From positions 1 through 30,277 of the forward strand of contig JAGHQL010000242.1 of NCBI GenBank assembly GCA_020080175.1: 30,277 nt of DNA. Reading direction: 5' to 3'. Made by a program: the position numbers and the translations under genes. Source of the DNA: Glutinoglossum americanum (taxonomy: Eukaryota > Ascomycota > Geoglossomycetes > Geoglossales > Geoglossaceae). The notes beneath the pieces are model-generated. The model was not told the DNA's origin. It ran no database searches and saw nothing but the letters and a program-made list of their open reading frames with translations. This document shows positions 1 to 10,068 of the stretch, piece after piece (the first letter of the stretch is position 1; each line of letters opens with the position of its first letter).

Positions 1-218
1 CCCATCAAAAAGATGGGACTCTGGGGCACGGTCTCAAGGGGACTACTAGTTAGGGCCCATATGTGCTCCGTGCTAACCCTAAATTACTTAAATCGGCTAG
101 AATGGAGTACGGGTTCGGAGTACAGGTCGAGCTCACCCTAAGCGAGACCGGGTAAGCGACCGTTCCCTACCAAAAAGATCGGAGTACACCTGTACTCCGT
201 TCGGGACTACTAGCTAGG
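1..218. repeat. diverged direct repeat, about 48 bp, period about 164 bp
   Basis: CAAAAAGAT occurs at 6-14 and 171-179. GGGACTACTAG(T/C)TAGG follows at 39-54 and 203-218. Both pairs are offset by 164-165 bp, so the two blocks are copies of one sequence. The window also opens with a perfect 6-bp inverted repeat, CCCATC-AAAAA-GATGGG, at 1-17. The origin is not recognised; it could be the edge of an old repeat lying outside the window. Confidence 0.5.
180..199. promoter_or_regulatory. perfect palindrome with outward CGG/CCG triplets
   Basis: CGGAGTACA-CC-TGTACTCCG is a 9-bp perfect inverted repeat with a 2-nt centre. Inverted CGG triplets at fixed spacing are the usual target of fungal Zn2Cys6 regulators, here CGG-N14-CCG. 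Related GGAGTAC words lie nearby, around 103-125. It sits about 550 bp upstream of the HNH gene. A regulatory role is inference only; it may simply belong to the repeat around it. Confidence 0.25.
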
Positions 219-749
219 TTGCAGTAGTAGTGTGCTAGCATCTACATAGTCTTTATGATCACTACAGCTAAATGATTGATTTATATAGTATTACACCTTT
301 GTAATGCAGATATATAAAGAGCTAGAATTTATTATCATTTAATATATAATAGAACTAATTGCTGTCTTCCTAATGAGGCTAGCAACTCTCTTTAAAAGGA
401 GTGCGAAGTTCATAATATATAATGTTACATCCAAAAGCCCTCAGAATGCAGTTGCTGTACTGGTACCAATTCAACGTAGTAAGTGGAAGTAATATAAGCA
501 ACACTAACTACATCCCTTACAAACTAATTTATATATAACTTAATTTAAATTAAACTTAACTAATAAAATACTAAAAATCCTTACTTTTACTATATTATAT
601 ATGTATAGAGAAACTTTGGTAATTAATTGAATTCCAGTTCAAATTATATTGTTCCACCCTTGGTTGCCTCTAGTCATGTGACGGAAACTAAGATGTGTCG
701 CTAGCGTACCCTTCGGCTTTTACGTCTACCTTGACAATCAACACTTACT
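219..749. other. AT-rich intergenic region upstream of the HNH gene
   Basis: This stretch is strongly AT-rich, with long A/T runs around 520-600, and has no open frame of note. It must contain the promoter of the gene starting at 750. I see no clear TATA box or other assignable site. Confidence 0.5.
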
Positions 750-1903
750 ATGTCTCGCGCAACGGTCCGCCGTAATGTCCACTTCCTCGATGGAGAAAAC
801 AACGAAGTCTTAGGCTTCTGGCAGAATGGATCTGTCACGTGGAATCAGATTGCGGAATGGATGCATATTACTATCACGCTTCCCTCCGCGCATTACGCTG
901 TCTTTCGATGCCCGGAGAGCGGAAATCCGCAGGATCCCGCGACAAATCACGGCCCCTCTATCAACCTATCGGGCAATAATGACACTGTTAATCCGGGCTA
1001 CTATGTAGTTCTCTCTGCAGATGGTAAGTACAGGAACTTGGATCTGCTACTCGACTTGAGCTTTACACTTAAGAACTCTTATAGGTGAACCGCTTGACAT
1101 TTCAATAACTGAAGAAAGAGCTACTCCTCGCTCTGTGTCATACAATCTTTCGAATCCTGATCCCCGAGTAGGCATCTCCTTATCACTTCAACTCTATTTT
1201 AAAATTGGCCGTCATTTTAATTGTAGCCGGACAACAGATAGTCTCATTCAGACAAAGAGTTCGTGAGAGGGACAATTGCTGTGTGGTGACGGGTACCCGA
1301 GTACCGCCCGGGGATTATGATGCCTTCGAAGCAGCACATATCTTCCCCGTAGCTCATCTGGATTTGGTATGACAGGGTTACTTGTGTTCAGTTTGAAGCA
1401 TACGCTTACGTTAGGGTTATAGTGGCGCTCTGGTCAGTGGAGCCAGAGAATTGAGGACGACTTCCCCGACGTGGGCGACTCAAAAATCCACTCTGTCCAG
1501 AACGGAGTCCTCCTACTTTCACATGCACATACTTACTTTGACAAATACAAGATCGCTATCGATCCAGACGTGAGTATACTCTAGATGCTACGCTCGGAGT
1601 TTCTCTAATGCTTAGCAGGATAACTTTAAGATCACTTGTTTCGTAGAAGATTATCTTGGGTTTGACGGTCGATACATGGTCCTTTCTAACTATCCTCAGC
1701 GTTACCAGCCCCTTCGAAGTTTGCTAAAGTATCACTTCCGCATGGCCGTTTTATGCAACCTGAAGGCCCGAGGTCCCGAGTACGATTGGGATGAGGATAT
1801 CCCGCCTGGCATGGATCCGGTTGCAGAAATCTCGAATTCTGAGGAAGGGAAGCTAAGATTCGAGCTCATTATGGCGGAGAGACTTAACTCTCTTGTTGAA
1901 TAA
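750..1903 (+). CDS. fungal HNH-endonuclease domain protein (HNH_2 type), 305 aa, five exons
   Basis: Exons are 750-1023, 1085-1167, 1238-1366, 1423-1569 and 1619-1903. All introns (49-70 nt) begin GT and end AG, and the joined frame is uninterrupted. The centre carries the fungal HNH signature: RQRVRERDNCCVVTG at residues 124-138, AAHIFPVAH at 151-159, QNGVLL at 188-193 and HTYFDKY at 198-204. The likely catalytic triad H153, N189, H198 is intact. The N-terminal third (about 1-118) matches the family's usual variable leader, and the C-terminal acidic segment (about 260-290) carries no known motif. HNH domains are metal-dependent nucleases, but members of this fungal family have no established substrate. 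There is no signal peptide, so a cytoplasmic or nuclear location is likely. The ATG at 750 is the first in frame and gives a complete protein. The family call is firm; the cellular role is unknown. Confidence 0.85.
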
Positions 1904-2828
1904 TAATTCATCATGAAAGTCTCGATGGATGTATTTCCAATGAGGTTTTCCTAGATATAACTTACTCTTTGCCGCGGGTAACGATGCTCCCCCGCCTTGG
2001 ATTATGAATGGAAGCCATCGCCGCATGCCCGTTCCTAGACTGCATTCGGGTCCAAGTCGGTCCGGGTTCTATGAAGAGAACCTGAAGCGCTTGGCTGGGT
2101 CCGGTTTCAAATCAAATCAAATTACTTTTCTAGTCTGGTTGGCGGGCAAATCGGAAGGCAGATCTGGAACTTGTCTTCGTCTTCCCAAGCAATGGGGCAT
2201 CAGCCGGAGACTACCAAAAATCCAGTCGTGGGGATTTTCTAGGATGCGGGTTGATTTTAATGCCGGAAGTTCACATGCCACGCTATATATCGAATAAAGT
2301 CCAGTTTTGACATAGACTAGTAACGTTAGAACTTATTCCTTTCACGCTCTAGAAGTATTTCTTTTATTATCTACCCTTTTTATAGCGAGTACCGGGAAAC
2401 CAAAGAAAGTGTGCTAGATCCGCTTCCGGGCCTGCCGTTAACTGAATCAAGGAAAATTAAAATAGCGACGTTCAAAGACCGTGCCTTCCCTCTTCCCTAT
2501 ATTTTATTTTACCCTAACCATCTCCGCCCAAAAGAAAGATTAAGGGTCTTATGTAACTACTCCTATTTAAAACGACCGCACAACGGTGCTTTAGACCCTC
2601 GATTCACCCTGCTTGCCGCCGTCAGGCTGGCGGTAACGGTCCATCTCAATCGGCATGTCGGTAGATTCGAAGTCCTTGTCGCTGTGCGCAGAGCCCTTCG
2701 TGCGTTCAGAGATGGCTGGGTGGTTATCCGGAGATTCTTCCCAGAAGCGTCGATCGCCCTGAGCAAGGCGGACAAACCAAGGGAGTGAGCCAGATTTGGG
2801 TTTGTCTAGTCAGATTTAGTAAATGCCT
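1904..2828. other. intergenic region with two unassigned ORFs
   Basis: The stretch separates the HNH gene from the 3' end of the permease gene; the two genes converge here. Open frames at 2004-2297 (97 codons, ATG start) and 2411-2788 (125 codons, GTG start only) show no domain I recognise. The second overlaps a minus-strand frame of equally ordinary composition. Short 3' UTRs of both genes must lie here. I do not call a gene. Confidence 0.4.
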
Positions 2829-4821
2829 TCAGATTGGAGCGAGGGAGGTATTGCACATACAAGTCCAGTATTCACGGAGGTCTTCATCCGGAGGAACAAC
2901 GCGACCAAAGGAGATAAGCTTCATGATGTAGACTAGGCCGTTAAGGGCGGCGTATGTCATAATGCCACTGCCAAATAGGTTAAGGACTAGGTTCAGCACG
3001 TCTTAAGGCCAACACTCACGCGATAAGACCATATGCGATAGAGAAGCTAAAGGGCATAAAGACCAGGGTAATGAATGCGGGGATCGCGTCGCCAACATAT
3101 CTCCAGTTGATGTCGACTATAGACCGCGTCATCATACATCCAACCTACACTGGTTAGTGCCTGGCTTCACAAAAAAGGAGGGTAGGGTCATATCCTACCA
3201 AGACCAGTGTACATCCCGTTGCCCATGGTGGAATCGACGCGAAGATCGGAGCAAAGAATATAGAGATCAAAAAGCAGACCCCTGTCGTCACGGCTGTAAG
3301 CCCTGTCTTTCCTCCCTCGGCAATCCCAGCCGCGGACTCGACAAAAGCCGTGACAGGAGAGGACCCAAATAATGAACCAATAGAAATACTCATCGCATCA
3401 GTGCAATATGCAAGTGTCGATCGAGGGAAGTCCCCAGTCGAATCATCTACCACGCCCGAGAACCGCGCCATCGAATATAGCGTTCCTGTACAATCCAGGA
3501 TATCAACATATAGAAAGGTGAATAGGGCCAAAGCGAACTGTGACCCTGCACGCGCGACGTTCCAATCTTGTGCGTTGAGGACGTTTTGGATGGGATGGAA
3601 GGTAACGACTTTCTTGAAGAAATCGAAGCGGGATGCGCCCTCTTCGGTATAGGGAAAGTAAGTGAATGGTGTGGTCCGGGGCCAGGAGAGCACGGAGACG
3701 ACAGCAATGCCTATTATGATGGCACTTCGGACACGGTACATCATCAACCAGGCTGTCAGAACGCCGCCGCAGAATATTCCGATCCAGAGCTATGTAATGT
3801 CAGCAACTCGTACGGCAATATGACTACGTAGAGAAAACTTCGAGAGGCATACTGTCGGATTCCTAAGCTTATGGCTCGTGCACACTCCGGTCTTGTCCCT
3901 AAAGGCATCCGGGCAACCACCCAGGTCGAGCGGCGTGTTCACTCCGCCGTTTATGGCCCCGATGCCGGCGGTGTTGCTCAACCCAATCAAGGTGAGGAAC
4001 AACCCAATTCCCACGGAGGCAGCGACCTTCATGGATGCAGGGATAATCTTAACAAGCCATTGCCGCATGCCAATCAATGAGAGGAAGACAAAGATAAACC
4101 CTTCTATAAAAACGGCGGTCAGGGCGAGGCGGTAGGAGACCGGACCCGTGCCATGCCAGCCGACGACTTGGAAGGTGAAGTAGGCGTTTAAACCCATTCC
4201 GGGGCTAGAAGCGGGCGATTCTTAGCGCATGCATGTAACCACAGGGTAATAGCGTCACTCACGCCAATGCCACAGGTAAATTCGTCAGGAATCCAAACAT
4301 AAGTGACGCGAGCCCCGATATCGTCGCCGTCGCCGTGATGAGATCTCGTTGGACGCCTAGGGATAGCGCACTGGGTCAGATCAAAACCACCAGAGTCTGC
4401 TGTTTATAGTCGGAGCGGGGTGTAGCGTACCGACTACGCAGAGACTATAATCAGGGTCCGTTGCGCACGTGGGGTCATTTTTGTCGTTACAGACACACGT
4501 TCCACCCGACTGGGAGATGATTGAAGCCTAGAAAACACACTTTAGAATGGCTCACTCCCCTCACTTTCGTACCCAGGATCGAGACACACATTCACGGCAA
4601 TGATATAGGCCATTGTGAAAAACGTCGTAATCCCCGCACGTATCTCCGTCATGAACTTGGTGTTCTTGATCTCTTTTTCCTGCGCGTCCGTTAGCGAGGT
4701 TCCACACGACGGACAGGTCAGCCAATACATGACCGCTTCCCTCCAAACGAAAGACGCGGCTAAACGTTGAGCCCGCGACCTTGTTGTTAATGGTTTCGGT
4801 GCTGCGCTTGAAGAACGGCAT
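2829..4821 (-). CDS. azgA: AzgA-type hypoxanthine/adenine/guanine permease, 526 aa, eight exons
   Basis: Minus-strand exons in order are 4821-4729, 4679-4590, 4527-4431, 4356-4263, 4204-3853, 3789-3199, 3144-3020 and 2967-2829. The seven introns are 49-74 nt with GT-AG ends, and two show a CTAAC-type branch site. The spliced frame is intact. The product is a plasma-membrane proton/purine symporter of the AzgA family. Landmarks are FRLEGSGH near the start, a cysteine-rich loop GGTCVCND, and GMGLNAYFTFQVVG at 127-140. Later come YVDILDCTGTLYS at 336-348 and SSPVTAFVESAAG at 385-397. N131, D338 and E393 sit where the purine-binding Asn, Asp and Glu of the Aspergillus nidulans transporter lie (N131, D339, E394, from memory). 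It is somewhat shorter than that protein (about 580 aa), mainly at the C-terminus. The start ATG at 4821 opens the short first exon typical of the family. GATA-type sites upstream fit nitrogen control. A functional transporter is likely. Confidence 0.93.
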
Positions 4822-5340
4822 TATTGTTCCTGCGGAGCCGCCGAGGTAACTACCCAAAGGAACTCCACTTCGTTGCAAAGAGAATGGGCTGTTCGAGCTG
4901 GCTGCAGCACTGGGCGCGTAGAAAGAGTGGTGTGAGGAGAAAAAGACCGTTCGATTCGGCGAGGGAAATTCTCTCTCTCTTTGAAGATGAATCCGCGCCT
5001 CCTTTCAGATGTGTTCAATCTCAGGGGAACAACCTTCAAACCAGGACAGACGGGGATGCTCCCTGCCCGCCATGCAATGCAATGTACCATGTAGGTTTTG
5101 GGATCAGTTCCGGGCATCATACGACTGTGGGTACGGTTGCGGACCCAGAAGATCTGGACTGTCAACTCGGCTCCAGTTACTGCGAACTCGCTTCCGCTTC
5201 CAGTGGCCCAGGCATCCCAGGCATTCCCAGGTCCTCGGAATTTAAGGTCCATCGCTTTGATCAGAAGAGTCAGGATAAGCGAGATGTTCTCTCGGCTAGG
5301 CAAACTCTCCGAGCGAAGTGAGAGATTGAGAGTGTCGCGA

Positions 5341-5390
5341 GGGGAGCTTTGACGGGGAGCTTTGACGGGGAGCTTTGACGGGGAACTTTG
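5341..5390. repeat. 13-bp tandem repeat, about 3.8 copies
   Basis: The unit GGGGAGCTTTGAC repeats at 5341, 5354 and 5367 without change. A fourth partial unit at 5380 differs by one base. It lies about 520 bp upstream of the azgA start and may vary in number between strains. Confidence 0.9.
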
Positions 5391-5471
5391 CACCCATGGA
5401 AGGAGAATTATTTGTTTTCCTCTTTCATTTTCTTCAAATATTTATTTTTTTCCAATCTTGGCAGTCCTGGG

Positions 5472-5916
5472 AGATAAGGTTTGAGCTGAACTACTCTCTG
5501 TGGAGAGTGTCAATTATTGCGCCTGGGGAGAGAGTTTATTCATTCGTTACCATGGGCCTGGATCTCCCTCGATCCGCGGACAAGTCATCTGAAATTATCG
5601 ATCCGCACCTGCATCGCGATAACGATTGCAATCTCCGATTGGGTGTGGGATCGATGAGATCGAAATAGGGCGCCGTCTAGACCTTCCACGCGGTGTGTGG
5701 CGACAAAACCATCAGCTGAAGCCAAGTCGGCGCGCTAGCCAAGGCCCCGATAACTCGTATTTACGTAAGCAAAAAAGACGGGATGGTGGGACTCTGGCTC
5801 CACCGTGGCTCCACCTTCAACCTCCACCTCAAACTCCACTTTAACTTCGCCGACCCCGACACTCTCCCGGCAGACGGCACTTACCGCGACGGACGGGCCG
5901 CTTGACAGGCGATAAG
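5472..5916. promoter_or_regulatory. cluster of HGATAR (GATA-factor) sites upstream of azgA
   Basis: AGATAA lies at 5472-5477. CGATAA lies at 5617-5622, 5748-5753 and 5910-5915, and on the other strand at 5600-5595. HGATAR is the known binding site of the nitrogen regulator AreA, which acts on purine-uptake genes in Aspergillus, usually through closely spaced sites. I found no TCGG-N6-CCGA site of the purine regulator UaY. Single GATA words are common by chance, so this is suggestive only. Confidence 0.3.
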
Positions 5917-6327
5917 TGCAATTGCAGCCGGTGGCTTGCTGGTGCTAGAATAGTCGTAAGACAGCGAGACGCGATCGGACAGGCGAAAGAGGGAAAAAGC
6001 ATGTGCGCAACGGGGAATCAGGAGGATCTCTTTTCCGGACAGCTACGCACGTAACGTAGATTAAGCCCCGCCGGCCGTGTAATCTTTCCTACCTTGTAGA
6101 ATATTGCAACGGGTGGCAGATGACGATGCATCGACCCCATTAAAAAATGAAAAGGGATTTCATCCCCCTGCAGATGTTCGCGGTGCCTTGCTCTCGCTTG
6201 CTGGAGTCGCTACAGGGAGTTCCAGGCACCCGAGCACAGGGATCACTCGAGATCATGCAGGGCTGACCTGTCGCGGTTACGGAGTTCAGACTGAGGCTGA
6301 ATATTTGTCGCTGGCACGTTCGTAGCG

Positions 6328-6361
6328 CCCACTTGGCCCACTTGGCCCACTTGGCCCACTT
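6328..6361. repeat. 9-bp tandem repeat, about 3.8 copies
   Basis: The unit CCCACTTGG repeats at 6328, 6337, 6346 and (partial) 6355, without a change. It lies about 120-150 bp upstream of the methyltransferase start codon, probably in its promoter or 5' leader. Confidence 0.9.
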
Positions 6362-6480
6362 ATCGCCTACATAGCTTGTCCCTCCACGCTAGAGGGCTGT
6401 CTTGTCCGTCTACTATCTACCGGTCCACCCACGAGCGACGGCAAAGGACAAGCAACAATCTCACGACGACTCGAAGAGCC

Positions 6481-8904
6481 ATGATCAGCGCGAATCTTTC
6501 TTGGAAGAACCCGAATGAGGTTGAGACGGTTGGCCAGCATCGCGAGCAGAAGATCCGTCAGCGCAACGAAGACTCCAAGAGTTCGAGGAGCTCAACCGCC
6601 TCCAGCTCCTATGGACCAACTCTCTCGAGCTCACACGGACAACGGCCTCGGACTCGAGATACCACCAACTCTCGGGTCTCCAGTTCGCGGACCATCAAAC
6701 GAAAGGCATCTAAGAATACCATTCCCAGCAAGAATAAAGATAGCGGCATTCCAAACCCTCCGACGCTACCTTCTTATGTCGGGACGGACGCGCTGAGTCT
6801 GTTTTTCCCACCGCATGAGGTGCAATCGCTGTATGATCTCGAGAGCACTCCTTCCATTGCTTCTACGAGCAACTCAACAGGTAAAGCACCCTGCGATAAC
6901 CCTGCACGCGGCCATACGTTGGTTTCTCTATGAACCAGTAAGCTGACGTTCATTTGCTTGTATCAATAGACGGACGGCGGGATAGCAACGCCTTCCTCTC
7001 AGTAGGTGGAGCTCCTCCATCCTCGCGGCGGACTTCCGTCTGCAGCATAGAACAAATCGTCTCCGAGAGTGTCCTCAATGAGGTCCAAGAATTAGGCCCC
7101 GACTCCAAGGTCTGTCGAGTGACTACAGTGACGGTCACAGCGAGCAATAACAATAGCGAGAGGGCGGAGAGTACAAAGGAGCGGAGTTCGGAAGAGGGAT
7201 CTCGACACCAACTACAGCTGCCTCGGAGAACGAGGTCAACAAGGAGCTTGGGTTCTCCCACGAAATTTGTGTTTGAAAAGTACGTCGTCACCCCTCCTCC
7301 GTTCTAGGTCCTAGATGATATATGCGTCTCCCTGATGGGCTTAAGCCGCTGGCTAACATAGCTTTCCCACGCTGATAGGTCTGAGAATGTCAGCCCACCC
7401 TCCCCCGAACCAAAATCCCTCGGCAGGAGCGAACCCACAGATGCCGAAGTGACGGCACGAGAGAAAAAGAAGCTGGCCAAACTACTTGAATTACAGAGCG
7501 TAGCCGTCCAGCAGATTAAAGGCGCATTGCGGTCGCCGAGCACTTGGAAAGCGCCCGATGATTGGCAGACCCCGAAATCCGGGTTTAGGGGCAGGCCGGC
7601 GGTAGAGCTACCTGGATCCGAGGCTTTTATCCGAGAACCCAGCCCAAGGCCTTCGACTCACAGCGGCACTAACATTACCCCTATTTACCACTACGATCGC
7701 AACGACGTACCTGCAACCCCGCCGCTATCACTCTACGCGGCTAGTCGCAACCAGACTCAGACGTCCCTAGCCACACCACTACAAATTCGCCCGAGCCTCC
7801 CTCCCCAACAACCCCCACTCCAGTCCGGCCCCGCCACGAGGCCATTTACCCGCACCCTCCGTCGAATGGAGATCGCGACACCGGCAGTTCTCACTCAGCA
7901 CGTTGCCGAGTCCTGGGACAGCGTCGTCGACGCTTCCGCCGCCGCCGAAGTCACCGACGACGATGGCTTGGCCAATGTGCGTGAAGAGTTTGACTTCGAG
8001 AAGAGGCTTTGGGCCTTGACGGCATTGGGGAGGCTGAGGTTTCGTGACCGCTTAGCGGAAGGAGCGGGAGGAGCGGGTGAGTCCGGTATGGTGGACAAGT
8101 GTATTCTGAATCTGTATGGGTTGGAAGGTATGTAGTTCCCACGCCCCGCCATGGAATACCCCCGTATTGGGTTATCCTCGATCTGGTTCATGGCTGACAA
8201 GTGCGGGACATGCTACAGCTGATACCTGGTTCCTTGCCACCAAAAATCACCGCTCGACAGTCCATTCCCTCTCGCACAACACCAACCAAGCACCAAACCC
8301 CTCCCACCCGTGGGGCCGCCCTCCACCCAACTGCAGGCCCCTCACCTCCCCCCTCACCGCCACCACCTCGCCCTACCCGCCTGCCACCTTCGACCTCGTC
8401 ATCTCCCGTTCTCTCCCCGCAATCCTCCGCTCCACGGACTACCCCCCTTTCCTCCGCGACTGCGCAAGGATTCTCAAGACCAGCGGCCATCTCCTCATCT
8501 CATTCGTGGATCCAAGTCCAAAGGACTCTGGACCCTTGATGCTGCGGTGGACGGAAGGTTTGAAGCTGAAATTGGAGAGACAATTCCGGTGCACGAGGCC
8601 GAGCGACCTGCTACCATACTGGCTTGGTGAGGTTGGGGGGTGGGCAAATAGGGTAGAGGTTGAGACGATGGATTGGGTGGCGGTTGAGGGGGCCGATGGT
8701 GACGACCAATGGGATGCGTTGAGGAGCGTGACCGGAAGGGCTGTGTATCGGAAGCTGTATGAGGACTTTGTCGACCCGGAGGTCAGTGGGGTGCCCAGAG
8801 TAGATAGTGGCGTATGGTGGTGGGAGGATCCTGCTATCGTTGAGGAGTGTCGATCATTGGGGACGACTTTTCAGCTGTATAGGTATCTCTGTCAGAAAGA
8901 ATGA
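6481..8904 (+). CDS. methyltransferase-like protein with long disordered N-terminus, 714 aa, four exons
   Basis: Exons are 6481-6880, 6970-7279, 7379-8127 and 8219-8904; introns are 89, 99 and 91 nt. The joined frame is intact. Residues 1-400 are rich in Ser, Pro, Thr and charged residues and are probably disordered; they open with a short conserved-looking block, SWKNPNEVETVGQHREQKIR. The C-terminal half resembles a class I methyltransferase fold. It has FEKRLWALTALGRLRF, then ILNLYG where motif I (normally hydrophobic-D-x-G-x-G) should be, FDLVISRSLPAIL at 544-556 (motif IV), and LRDCARILKTSGHLLISFVD at about 560-580 (the post-motif strand). ERQFRCTRPSDLLPYWLGE follows. The start ATG at 6481 is followed at once by the conserved block. 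Because motif I is not canonical, SAM binding and activity are uncertain. Fungal proteins of this kind are often labelled TAM-domain methyltransferases; the substrate is unknown. Confidence 0.75.
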
Positions 8905-10068
8905 TCTTGCTTCGTTCGTTCTAATCTCTTTCCAATCCTTTTTTATTTGATTCCCATATTTCTTTAATCAACCCTCTCTCTAGAGATGACCGATAATCCT
9001 AACCTTCATTCCTGCTGAGCCGGATTGCAAAGGTCACCGGTTTCTGTCGTTTGGATATAGCCTACCAATAATCGAACATATTGAAAGACCAAAACTGCTC
9101 AGAAGATACAAGTGGCGTGAGGACAATTCCCGTCGTTTGCCCCCTTGGCTCCGGAATCCTATCGACTCACATCGACTATTCTTCCGTGAGGCCTCGACGC
9201 ACGAAGCCCCGGGTCCCGGCCACTACCCTCTCCCGCTCCAGACCCTGCCTATCCATTCACAGGATAAGCCTACGACAACAAGACACGAGAACCCGCAGAA
9301 AAATAGCTCCACAAGCATCACTAAATGGCTCGGTGCCGCTGCTCAATACACTGTAGAGAATCAAGTGGGAGACAGAACCACAGCAAACGCACAAAAGCCC
9401 CCACGAACGCCTAATGCAGGAAGGTCCGAACCACCCCGGCGAAACGCGTTCGCAATCGGATATAAAATGTTTCATTTTCATTTTTTCCAGCCAATCTCCC
9501 AGCCACCCACTTATTAGCGAACCCGCAACTTGCAGAAACATCTAGGGAAAGGCGCGAGAGTTATCCTCGAATATGTTGCTTGTTTCTAGTCAAATTTTTC
9601 GTTAACGGGAAATAACCATTTCAAGGTGGGGTAATTAAGGATTCCCTTTGATCCGTCTCACCTCGTTGGAGAGTGTGCTGGCGATGCCGATCTTTGCTCG
9701 AGTATCCCTCAATGGTGTTTCCTTGGTTCTCAGGTCGCATACGCCAAGCACTATTGATTGGCAGTCTCGCTTTATCTGCTCACTGCCCTGGCCCTTCCGT
9801 TAATGATTGGGTTTCACGCAGCAAGACCATCCCACACCCAGCAAAGGTTCTATGCATCTAGAGCTTGGTCCCCCGCACAACATTCATCGCCCATAGGTTA
9901 CCATACCGCCCAGAAGCTCGGACATGCATGCAGTTCAGCTCCACGCAAGGGAGCTGAAAAAGAAAGAGCTCAATGGTGAGCATTGAAAAAGATGCGTTGG
10001 TCGCTCTTAAAACTTTTTAGAAGCTCCCAAAGCCAGCTAATTGTTCAACGCACTCTTCGTCGTCGGCG
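8905..10068. other. intergenic region upstream of the phosphodiesterase gene
   Basis: Open frames at 9137-9517 (126 codons, TTG start), 9081-9356 and 9673-9979 lack recognisable domains and good start contexts. A TATA-like word (TATAAAA) lies near 9461, too far from the 10069 start codon to be assigned. I see no RNA gene or repeat. Confidence 0.45.

Larger units (their letters stand above)
4822..6480. other. divergent intergenic region between azgA and the methyltransferase gene
   Basis: This 1.66-kb region should hold both promoters. A 190-codon minus-strand frame ends at the azgA start (5393-4821) and a 165-codon plus-strand frame overlaps it (4824-5321). Neither has a recognisable domain, and the mirrored open frames suggest GC-biased non-coding DNA. 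Pyrimidine-rich stretches lie at 5395-5460 and 5800-5870. The only structured elements I see are the GATA sites and two tandem repeats listed separately. Confidence 0.5.

Noticed and set aside
1411-1420. TTAGGGTTA as a telomere-like repeat
   Set aside because: A single short occurrence inside an intron of the HNH gene; no tandem array.
2411-2788. 125-codon plus-strand ORF downstream of the HNH gene
   Set aside because: No ATG start, no domain, and the opposite strand is similarly open; not enough to call a gene.
3145-3198. similarity of the two ends of an azgA intron (GTAGGATATG and GTTGGATGTATG) as a second case of intron gain
   Set aside because: The match is short and imperfect, and the splice consensus accounts for part of it.
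4821-5393. 190-codon minus-strand ORF ending at the azgA start, and its mirror on the plus strand
   Set aside because: Both strands are open through the same GC-balanced promoter DNA, with no domain, no splice structure and overlap with the azgA start; best read as chance.
7895-8490. minus-strand ORFs antisense to the methyltransferase gene
   Set aside because: They are shadows of a GC-rich coding region; the plus strand carries the conserved motifs and a consistent splice model.
9137-9517. 126-codon ORF between the methyltransferase and phosphodiesterase genes
   Set aside because: Starts only with TTG, has no recognisable motif and no supporting splice pattern; overlapping frames are equally open.
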